Shown: positions 57,238-64,000 of the stretch, piece by piece
Layout of the letters: every line of letters starts with the position of its first letter
Position numbering within the stretch: position 1 is the first letter of the stretch
From: Acholoe squamosa
Lineage: Eukaryota; Annelida; Polychaeta; Phyllodocida; Polynoidae
Reading direction: 5' to 3'
Length of the DNA stretch: 64,000 bases
NCBI GenBank assembly: GCA_949317995.1
Contig: OX439035.1
Span: 76,220,394-76,284,393 of the forward strand
Program-made: the position numbers and the translations under genes
The notes under the pieces: generated by a model
The model's database searches: none
Seen by the model: the letters and a program-made list of their open reading frames with translations, nothing else
Told to the model about the DNA's origin: nothing

Positions 57238-59013
57238 CTTCATGTCGCAATCTTTTTTTGTCACACAGTTTAATTAGTTTTGTTGTTGTTGTTTTGTTGG
57301 TTGTTTTTTTTTTCTTTTTTGACAGAGAGAATGATCATTAGAATACAATTTATCTATTTCCCTCCAGGTTGGAAAACCAATGGCTTTTAAAATAAAGATC
57401 AGCCAAGCTATGAACCTTCCCGACAAGTTCACAAAGGTATGTTGGCTTCTTTGAAAACATGTCAAGCCATTCGCCTCTAGAAACCCTAACATGAAACATA
57501 AAGATATTCTATATAATTATACAGGATAGTGATAGAAAAAAAATAAATGCCTCATTCGTTTATAAGCTATGTTATAATTATTGTTGCGCTATCACATATA
57601 TTACAGTAGCCGAAAGATAGTTTCCGTGCATTGCAATATACTGAGAGATTCTCACCTCTGTCTCCCCTTTAGACATGGTGTCGGTATAGGTTCTATGAAG
57701 AGAGTAAATATGAAGTGACAGGGAAGGTTTCAGGCTCCAATCCACAATACAAACATGAGCGCCTCATCAAACTTCCCGGCAACCAGGTTACACACAAGGT
57801 AAGGTATTAAGAATGAGTATTGAAAAATAAGTATGCTAACGATGTATTTTTATGCCATATGAATCTATCAGTATATGTATCATACACTGGTAGCATTCAA
57901 GTACCTACATGTCCTTTTGTAAGAGACGCTAGCCTAATTCTTCAGAATTTGGGGATTATATCGCGTTTTGCATTAATGTTCCACCATACCTGGTTTTAAA
58001 CTCCGCTCCAAAGCCCCTTTCCCAATCCGATCTGGGTAGAATATTAAATATAAGTACGACCATCAAAGAGAGATCGGGTATTGAATAGAATAGCTAGATG
58101 TAACTCAGCCGTTAATTGTGTTTGGTGGAAGACCCACTTTAGGTTAGCCAAATAGATTTGATTTGTGTCTAGGCCAGTTGTAGAAACATCTGCATTAGAT
58201 TCACAGCAATGACTTTGTTATTTTATATTGCAGCTCATTGACTACTTAGTAGACAAATCCCTGGCAATAGAACTGATGGGACAACAAGCAGATGGTCCAG
58301 AGGCTGGGGGAAGCAGTGAGAAGGCATTTAAGGGACAAAAGGTAAGGTTATAGATTTTTCCTTTTAAGGTCGTCAACCACAATTAAAATATGCAAAATGT
58401 GCCCAAATGTTTCCAATGTCGCAGATGTGTAATTTGATCTGCCTTCACTGACTCTTTATGTTTCTCTTCAAGCTGCGACAGGAGCTACAGGAGTATAAAA
58501 CTGCAAATAACAAACTCCAAGCAAAATTGGTGAGTGTGAAGTTCTCACATCTTATATCCAAGAAACAATTTATTTAAACGAGGTATGCTAAACCATTAAA
58601 ATTCTATTCCTTTTCACTATTAATCTTAATTCGGGGTCCCTGTAGATGAGAGGCTAGCCATTTTGTTATTTCTATTTTTCAGGATAAAATAGCTGAAATC
58701 ATTGGAAATAAGCCAGAGAGTGCAAAGGTATGTCATTTTATTTTCTATTTATATTAATAAAGGCCCTAGGTTTAAGCTAAGTCCTATGACTATTATGTCC
58801 AACACTAAACTATTAGGACCAGGGCCTTGATTATTTTGTCTATGGTACCTTAAAGCAGTATAATCGCTTTTTCACTTAAATGTGTATGCCTTTTCTAGCG
58901 ATACATCTGAAATTTTAATTCGCCTGTACTGAATAATGATGTCTGGTATTATACTTATTGTTTTCGTATTTCATTTTCAGTTAAAAGCCATTAGTAAAAT
59001 TCTCAAGGAATAG
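44550..59013 (+). CDS. KIF28: Kinesin-3 motor protein, KIF28/KLP-6 type (complete, 26 exons)
   Basis: Exons: 44550-44591, 44910-45104, 45350-45482, 45817-46005, 46379-46490, 46868-46966, 47215-47309, 47682-47717, 47961-48031, 50038-50098, 50713-50850, 51880-51914, 52152-52232, 52362-52476, 52595-52658, 52829-52954, 53335-53483, 54200-54351, 56464-56601, 56930-57151, 57368-57436, 57673-57798, 58234-58341, 58473-58529, 58683-58727, 58981-59013. All junctions use GT-AG and keep frame (2,691 bp, 896 residues). Motor domain residues 1-350 with P-loop GQTGSGKS (106-113), switch I NETSSR (220-225) and switch II DLAGSE (253-258). Charged coiled-coil 355-445, FHA about 446-545, C2-like segment about 752-852, short C-terminal coil. 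There is no PH or PX tail, and length and order fit KIF28/KLP-6 (about 930-1030 residues). The family is ATP-driven and microtubule plus-end directed; C. elegans KLP-6 acts in sensory cilia. Confidence 0.93.
46666..46758. mobile_element. Short inverted-repeat element in kinesin intron 5
   Basis: GTTCCACAGGCATAAATCGG at 46666 is inverted as CCGATTTTATGCCTGTGGAA, ending 46757. The spacer is AT-rich. MITE-like. Confidence 0.7.
47390..47580. mobile_element. MITE-like element in kinesin intron 7, TGTTTA-rich
   Basis: Begins CACTGTAAAAACAGTGTTTA and is dense in TGTTTA/TAAACA. It resembles the termini of the 0.9-kb element at 10672-11570. The right end (TTGCTGTGTA) is diverged. Confidence 0.5.
48904..49173 (-). 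pseudogene. Non-LTR retrotransposon endonuclease fragment
   Basis: Reads [20 protein letters not shown], then [10 protein letters not shown]. This is the 'ETWL...D...I.gf...R.DR' segment of APE-type endonucleases from CR1/L2-like elements. Only about 90 residues remain. Confidence 0.6.
49569..49700. repeat. Pyrimidine tract followed by G8/C9 runs
   Basis: About 100 bp of C/T (plus strand), ending in a T-run, then GGGGGGGG and CCCCCCCCC. It creates spurious Pro/Phe-rich open frames. Part of the right end of the hAT-like element. Confidence 0.85.
50291..50587. mobile_element. MITE-like element, 'TACCGTAA...GTATAAG' family, copy 2
   Basis: TACCGTATTCTCCCACATAT on the left is inverted by ATATGCGGGAGATTACGGTA on the right. 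The interior has the same AAAGGTCTTGGTGTCCCCCT phrase as copy 1 at 29285. Lies in kinesin intron 10. Confidence 0.85.
50875..51735. repeat. Diverged minisatellite in kinesin intron 11
   Basis: The phrase GTATATGGAAATAGTACCCA ... GGGGAAGTGGTGAGAAGATA ... GGCATTATAGCATGTGAGTA recurs about eight to ten times (for example 50909, 51035, 51164, 51229, 51303, 51391, 51454, 51672) with unit lengths of roughly 65-90 bp. Confidence 0.75.
51880..53483 (+). CDS. KIF28: Kinesin exons 12-17: coiled coil and FHA domain
   Basis: Exons 12-14 give a Glu/Lys/Arg-rich helix ([20 protein letters not shown] ... [15 protein letters not shown]). This is followed by [20 protein letters not shown], the invariant start of the kinesin-3 FHA domain, then [23 protein letters not shown] and [17 protein letters not shown] modules bind phosphothreonine partners. 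In kinesin-3 they pair with the adjacent coil to control dimerisation and autoinhibition. Confidence 0.9.
54200..59013 (+). CDS. KIF28: Kinesin exons 18-26: tail with C2-like module
   Basis: Exon 18: a helix ([20 protein letters not shown]) then a beta segment. Exon 19: [20 protein letters not shown] ... [11 protein letters not shown], the KIF1-type conserved region after FHA. Exons 20-23: [16 protein letters not shown] ... LKVEFVPCN ... [20 protein letters not shown] ... WCRYRFYE ... [18 protein letters not shown], read as a C2-like beta-sandwich as in other kinesin-3 tails. Exons 24-26: a short coil ([19 protein letters not shown]) ending [10 protein letters not shown] and TAG at 59011-59013. 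Cargo binding is expected here. Confidence 0.88.
55964..56273. mobile_element. G-run MITE-like element, family B (copy 2)
   Basis: AGGGAGTGATCATTTTTTAA on the left is inverted as TTATAAAATGATCACTCCCT on the right. Long G runs and TTTTTTCA-type phrases fill the interior, with GCGCGC near both sides of the centre. Same family as 42869-43151. Lies in kinesin intron 18. Confidence 0.85.
56715..56794. repeat. (AT)n microsatellite in kinesin intron 19
   Basis: About 80 bp of uninterrupted AT dinucleotide within an intron of only 328 bp. Confidence 0.95.
57167..57235. repeat. (AT)n microsatellite in kinesin intron 20
   Basis: About 69 bp of uninterrupted AT, starting 15 bases after the exon-20 donor, in an intron of 216 bp. 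Confidence 0.95.
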
Positions 59014-59398
59014 GATCTACAACCCAAAATATTTATGAGTCAACTTTAAGCAGATACGATGACCAAATGCGGTTCACATCATCTTGAATTCAGCGGAAAA
59101 CATGTGTATGCAACTACTTGCTGTTCTGAAGAAATCTACGACTTTCTTATAAAAAAAATGATATGATATGATCGTACAGGCTTATAATGGAGACCGGGCA
59201 AATATACATCGGTCAAATGAAAAAAAAAGTACACTGTTGAAGATTCAAGGATTACCATTAACCAACGTTCTACTTATATGTGATATATATGATTTGAGTG
59301 GTAACTGCCTTGATTCCGTAGAACTTAATTTATACGTGTATTTGCATAAAGAGAGGCATACAAGCTTTCTAGAAACCGATAAATATTGCATTTAATAT

Positions 59399-59625
59399 TA
59401 CCGTAAATTCCCTCGTATAAGCCGCGCCCCTCATATAAGCTGCACCCTGACTTTAGGAGAATGTTATAAGCTGCACATGAGGCGTGAAAATTGGTGGTTT
59501 AGTACTGTTCCATAGTGATAGATACCCTCGTATAAGCCACACCCAGACTTTGGGCCAATGCTATAAGCCTAATTCTGATTTGGATTCTGGTATAAGCCGT
59601 GGCTTATATTAGGGAATTTACGGTA
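59399..59625. mobile_element. MITE-like element, 'TACCGTAA...GTATAAG' family, copy 3
   Basis: TACCGTAAATTCCCTCGTAT on the left is inverted by TAGGGAATTTACGGTA on the right. The interior repeats (C)GTATAAGCCGCACCC-like phrases five or more times. It lies 386 bp after the kinesin stop codon, possibly within or just past the 3'UTR. Confidence 0.85.
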
Positions 59626-60119
59626 GTCAAAAATATTGACTATCAGGTGTTATCATAGCTACCTGGTTTATGAAATTAGAGGAGACCAGGTATGTGTAAT
59701 TTATTGATCATATGGTGCAAGTATGCTTTGTGTGTTGATACTATGGTGCAAGTTAGCTAGGATAACCTCCCAATGAATATAAATCGATGTGATATATCAT
59801 TTTAATACACATGTGCACATTTATCACTAGATTTCGTCATCTTTGTAGATAGAGCTTGACTTATATTTGATTATCCATTCTCATCTTAATAATATTATTA
59901 TATCAATTCATCTGACCTGAGGTACACCTGTCTTCAATTATTTATTTTATCTCGAAAGTGTGTATTGGATCTAAAAAAAATAATTGGCAATACAAAGTTA
60001 AAGAATAAAATATGTGAACTACTTGAATGACTTGGTTGTCCGATGATGAAGAAGACTCAATCCCGTTAATTAATAGAACTTAAAATTCTTGAATCCATGA
60101 AATATGGCCTTTCAGTGGA

Positions 60120-60420
60120 GGCTACTCCTGGGGGGGGAGGGCACTCGATGACTGTATAACAGAGACACGGGTGTGTGGCCTGCAAGGTCACTTTTTGGCT
60201 GAAATCCCTCTCACCAAGGGTCTGATTTTTTTTTTTTTTTCTTCTCCTTTTTCGTTAGTGTCGATTTTTGCAATTTTCACCAAAAAAAGTCCCATTAATG
60301 AGAAAAATCTCTCTCACCAAGGGTCACTTTTGGTGAAAATCCCTCTCATCAAGGATAGGCTAATAGTTGTCGCAGGTCCAGCCACATACCCTAGGCAGGA
60401 TACTTTAGGATTGATCCTTT
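60120..60420. mobile_element. Repeat family with 'CCCTCTCACCAAGGGTCACTTTT' phrases, copy 1
   Basis: GGGTGTGTGGCCTGCAAGGT is followed by several AATCCCTCTCACCAAGGGTC phrases and then GTCCAGCCACATACCCT. The same order (GGGGTGTGCGGCTGGCAAGG, phrases, closing) occurs at 62630-63010. Non-coding. Confidence 0.7.
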
Positions 60421-60654
60421 TATAACATTGTGGGTTTTCACAATGAGAAAAAAAGGTTTTGCTTCTCCTCCTCCAGGTCAAAACTTTCTTTCCCCTCATA
60501 GGGAAAGGAAGTGGGGTGACCAATGCACCTGCAAAAGCTCTCCCCTCAGGTGCACGTCCCAGCAAATATGTGTCAACTTTTGTCATGCTGCACCAGCCCT
60601 CACCCAATGCGCTCTTAGGACTCAACGCGTGGGTGATCACAGACCATGAAAAGA

Positions 60655-61560
60655 TATGATGCATGCGTGAACATCCCAGCCAAATTTGTGAAGTTGAGTC
60701 AACATATGTGAACCTTCACCAACAATGACACATGATGACATCATGTGTCATCACACATTATCACACACACTGACACATGGGTCATGACACAGTATCACAT
60801 ATATTGACGCACAGACTAATTTGTGGGTGGGGGATAGGCAGGGGGGGATGTATGGAGGTGGTTGTGGATTTCTGATATTTATAACTTTATTAACATCAAT
60901 TCAGCTGTTCATGCTGGTTCCCATTGAAGATATCTCTCCTCTGCACGTCATGTGTTGGTTGCCCACTTTGCTTGAAAATGGATAGATATTCTGTCAGCTC
61001 TGTGAGTTGAATTTTCCTTGTATCATTCTTGGGAATGCCTGTTGAAATGATAAGAAAGAGTCATAAACAAACAGCAGCAATCTAATTTTGACCACCCACT
61101 CACATCCAAGTTGATAAACAATGACCACTCCCATATGGCAGCCTGAATCCCCCAGAATTTCCCTGAGCCTTGCTCACATAGAAAGTTCTACATTAATTTC
61201 GGGTGTTGAGACAAATAGCTGAATTCAGCAACAAGATAGATGTTCAGGGATTGTAGATAATATCAATGTGTTACTGTATAAATGCTTCTCACATAGGATT
61301 TCAAGTCAAATCAATCTAGAACTGTGTTACCACCTACCACAAGATCTGTTCTCCATGGCTGGTTATATGGCTGCCTCTGCCTGACTGTTTTGAAAGCAGG
61401 AGGAGAACAAAGGAATGGGAGGGAAATTTGAAATGGACCAATCAAAACACAGAATAGTACATAGTGTGTCATTGTGTGTGAAGTTGTGTCATGGTGGGTG
61501 AGAGTTGGTGAATCTTGATACATGCTCACACCTCCTCAAACAGTCTGTCATGCTAATGTT
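60655..61560. repeat. Sequence rich in TGACACATG/CATGTGTCA motifs
   Basis: Many short TGACACATG, ATGTGTCATCACAC and GTGTGTCATTGTGTGTG-like phrases occur in both orientations, densest at 60720-60810 and 61440-61530. They resemble the unit of the minisatellite at 62003. No gene visible. Confidence 0.45.
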
Positions 61561-62002
61561 GGACAAAGGATCTGCCCCTATTATCACTCAATACAGAGTT
61601 TTTTAACCAGCCTATGAAGAGTTCCTGTATTTTTGCTCTAATCAGCTGTGACCTAGCTGATCAGTAGACATTAAACCTTCGTATCCTATCAAACCAGGAC
61701 AAACAGATACTTAGATATCATGTAAAACAGGCAATTCCAATTCAGTGCTATGTCCCATAGACAAAACAAATGAGCTATTATGTCTAATGTATGCACTAAA
61801 TCACATATACTTGGCTATCATTATGTTCCTGATTCATATGTATTTCATGCCATGTAAGAAAGGAACTTGCTCTGTGAAACATAAATTCTCATATTGACAT
61901 TTACTCAATAGGCCCACTTGGCAAAGTACAAGCCATGAGAATCCATACAGTTTCCATAGTCTCTTATTGTTGAAGGCTTGGTGAAGAAATGTCATGCTAG
62001 GT

Positions 62003-62545
62003 GAGAGATGACAAGTATTGACACATGTTGACATGTGCTCACCCTGGTCCCCTCACATCTTTATTGAAGTAAGTGAAGACATGTGAAGCTGCCTGAGAGT
62101 TGACAAGTATTGACGAATGCTCACCCAGTTCCCATCACATCTTAATGGAAATGAGTGAAGACATGTGAGGATGGGTGAGAGTTGACAAGTATTGACACAT
62201 GTTGATATTTGCTCACCCAGTTCCCCTCACATCTTTATGGAAATGAGTGAAGACATGTGAAGGTGTGTGAGAGTTGACAAGTATTGACACATGTTGACAC
62301 TTGCTCACCCAGTTTCCCTCACATCTGTATGGAAATGAGTGAAGACATGTGAAGCTGTGTGAGAGTTGACAAGTATTGACACATGTTGACACTTGCTCAC
62401 CCAGTTCCCCTCACATCTTTATGGAAATGAGTGAAGACATGTGAAGCTGTGTGAGAGTTGACAAGTATTGACACATGTTGACACATGCTCTCTCAGGTCT
62501 TACTGAAGTAAGTGAAGGTTTGTCAAGCTGAGTGAGAGTTGACAT
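62003..62545. repeat. Minisatellite, unit about 92 bp, about six copies
   Basis: Unit: GAGAGTTGACAAGTATTGAC ... ACATGTTGACACATGCTCAC ... CATCTTTATGGAAATGAGTG ... AAGACATGTGAAGCTGTGT. Starts fall at about 62003, 62095, 62177, 62269, 62361, 62453 and 62534, a spacing of mostly 92 bp with two shorter units of about 82 bp. Confidence 0.9.
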
Positions 62546-62629
62546 TGTATCACACAAAATGACATTAATCGTTATCACTCAATGTACTCACATATTCCTC
62601 ACCCAGCATGACTCATGTTCACTAGGATT

Positions 62630-63010
62630 TGCTGGGGGACCCTCAGGCCACACGCTAGGCCCGGGGGGAGGGGGTGACTCACTATATGTCACTGACAGGG
62701 GTGTGCGGCTGGCAAGGCCGCTTTTTGACCAAAATGCCTCTCAGCAAGGGTCTACTTTTTTGTCAAAATCCCTCTCAGCAAGGGTCACTTTTAGCAAAAA
62801 TCCCTCTCAGCAAGGGTCACTTTTCCCAAATTTCAACAGCGCATGTCAAAATAAGCAGCAATTTTTGGAATTTCCACCAAATTCTTTTCAAAATAAAGTC
62901 ACTTTTGCCAGAATTTTCTCACATTGAGGGTAGATTTAAAGAAAATGAACTTCAGCGGACATACTTTTTACCTAAATCCCTCTCACCAAGGGTTACCTTT
63001 TGCTAGACCT
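62630..63010. mobile_element. Repeat family with 'CCCTCTCAGCAAGGGTCACTTTT' phrases, copy 2
   Basis: Starts near GGGGGACCCTCAGGC ... CCGGGGGGAGGGGGTGACTC. The phrase AAATCCCTCTCAGCAAGGGT appears four times (62739, 62767, 62799, 62974) with small changes. A further fragment is at 63555-63640, where GCCCAGCCGCACACCCTGG and GTGCCCCCCCGGG look like the opposite terminus. Confidence 0.7.
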
Positions 63011-63739
63011 GCCAACCAGTCCCTATATCATATGCATATGATGTTACTAGGGACCGGCTCCTCTCCATATCAAGAGTTTTCAACTACTGGTTCTGCCTCC
63101 TGCTGCAACCGGAAGTTGCAATTGGTTTGTTTACAAGTGTCTCACTGATATATTTAGAGCTAAAACTGGGTGCTGTAGAAGAGGTGAGTGATACATCATT
63201 ATTAGATCTACAACATCTGAAGAAATGGAAACAAAATTCATCATTTTTCTTTAGATAGAGCAGAAAGAACTTGACTCAGTGGGGCCTGGCATTTCCGACG
63301 GCCGCCATCTTTGTTTGGAAATACTGTAATGTGCAGTGTAGGGAAATGTCTATTTTTCATAGCTTAACATGATCATAGAGCATCCATATTTTCAGCAAGT
63401 CTTCTCTCAGTCTATATCTATACCTGTTGTGAATTTCAAGAGGTAAGGGGTGCGGGGAAACTCTCCCCGCACTCCCAAAACATTTGCTATTGCAATTCTC
63501 CCACACCCGTACAGAGTGATTTGGGTGTGGAATCCCCACACTACCTTTTGCCTGAAATCCGTCTCACCAAAGGTAAGGGGTGTCAGAGGCCCAGCCGCAC
63601 ACCCTGGTCAGAATAAAATTAAGTGCCCCCCCGGGACGCTAGGCTGACCAGCTGCCTGCGTCTACCGACTATTCCTATGTAGCAGGTTGTCCTATGGGTG
63701 CGGCCATTGCTGGAGATTGTTACCAGCGAGTTCTACTGG

Positions 63740-63885
63740 TACGGTAACAGCTAATTTAGGGTGCAAGGACATTTAGGGTACAGACATGTAGGGTGTGAAG
63801 ACACTCAGGTAGCAGACACTTAGGCTGCACAAAAAGGACAGGTAGGGTGCAGGGTGAAAATACCAAGACACTTAGGGTGCAGTCG
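63740..63885. repeat. Degenerate short tandem 'TTAGGGTGCA-GACA' repeat
   Basis: TTTAGGGTGCAAGGACA, TTTAGGGTACAGACA, GTAGGGTGTGAAGACA, TTAGGCTGCAC, GTAGGGTGCAG and TTAGGGTGCAG follow one another with spacers. Although each has TTAGGG, the spacing and variation do not fit telomeric DNA. Confidence 0.6.
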
Positions 63886-63950
63886 GTCTATAGCCCATCT
63901 GTTTGAAGGGAGTCCCCTCTGAACAGACATCATGTGCCTCTAGCTCGCAC

Positions 63951-64000
63951 CACTGATTTTATCTCTATGCGTATAAGGCTATGGGGAATAAAATCAGTGG
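63951..64000. repeat. Inverted repeat at the window end
   Basis: CCACTGATTTTAT at 63951 is inverted as ATAAAATCAGTGG, ending at 64000. Possibly one end of a larger element cut by the window edge. Confidence 0.6.

Noticed and set aside
60171-63647. Several 60-150 residue ORFs in the last 4 kb
   Set aside because: They overlap repeat phrases and the minisatellite, and none has a recognisable domain or splice context.
63740-63885. TTAGGG runs as interstitial telomere
   Set aside because: The repeats are irregularly spaced and embedded in a TGCA-GACA unit, unlike telomeric DNA.

Overview
This is a eukaryotic, animal-type window: every confident host gene is split by GT-AG introns and encodes metazoan domain families. 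The very high load of short inverted-repeat elements, a Ngaro-type tyrosine-recombinase retrotransposon and roughly 40% GC suggest a marine invertebrate. A deuterostome such as a lancelet, hemichordate or echinoderm is plausible, but the sequence alone does not prove the species or phylum.

Two host genes dominate. (1) On the minus strand, 18049 down to 4398, at least 22 exons encode a DEG/ENaC/ASIC-family sodium channel whose extracellular finger region carries about 920 extra residues: PAN/apple, MAM, kringle, LDLa, MAM, LDLa, MAM, MAM, LDLa. All inserted modules are bounded by phase-1 introns, the classic exon-shuffling signature. The first coding exon and the exons carrying the second transmembrane helix were not found. 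(2) On the plus strand, 44550-59013, 26 exons splice into a complete 896-residue kinesin-3 of the KIF28/KLP-6 type (motor, coiled coil, FHA, C2-like tail). A TATA box at 43721 and a 5'UTR intron are proposed. A third, tentative gene on the minus strand (40081-40947) may encode a secreted cysteine-rich protein.

The stretch 18.1-43.2 kb is almost wholly repeats. It holds a 1.08-kb TIR element, a field of CCAACGTTGG-type motifs with a nested TIR element, a 1.6-kb imperfect palindrome with tRNA-like ends, a second 0.5-kb palindrome, several tRNA-like (SINE) segments, two apparently identical 461-bp direct repeats 890 bp apart, and a Ngaro/DIRS element (29661-38209). The Ngaro element has diagnostic split direct repeats (A1 ... 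B1-A2-B2) and is interrupted by a 3.1-kb reverse-oriented non-LTR retrotransposon. Both retroelements are inactivated by stops and frameshifts.

The introns of both host genes and the final 5 kb are also rich in MITE-like elements, microsatellites and minisatellites. Several element families recur within the window (151/42703, 42869/55964, 29285/50291/59399, 60120/62630).
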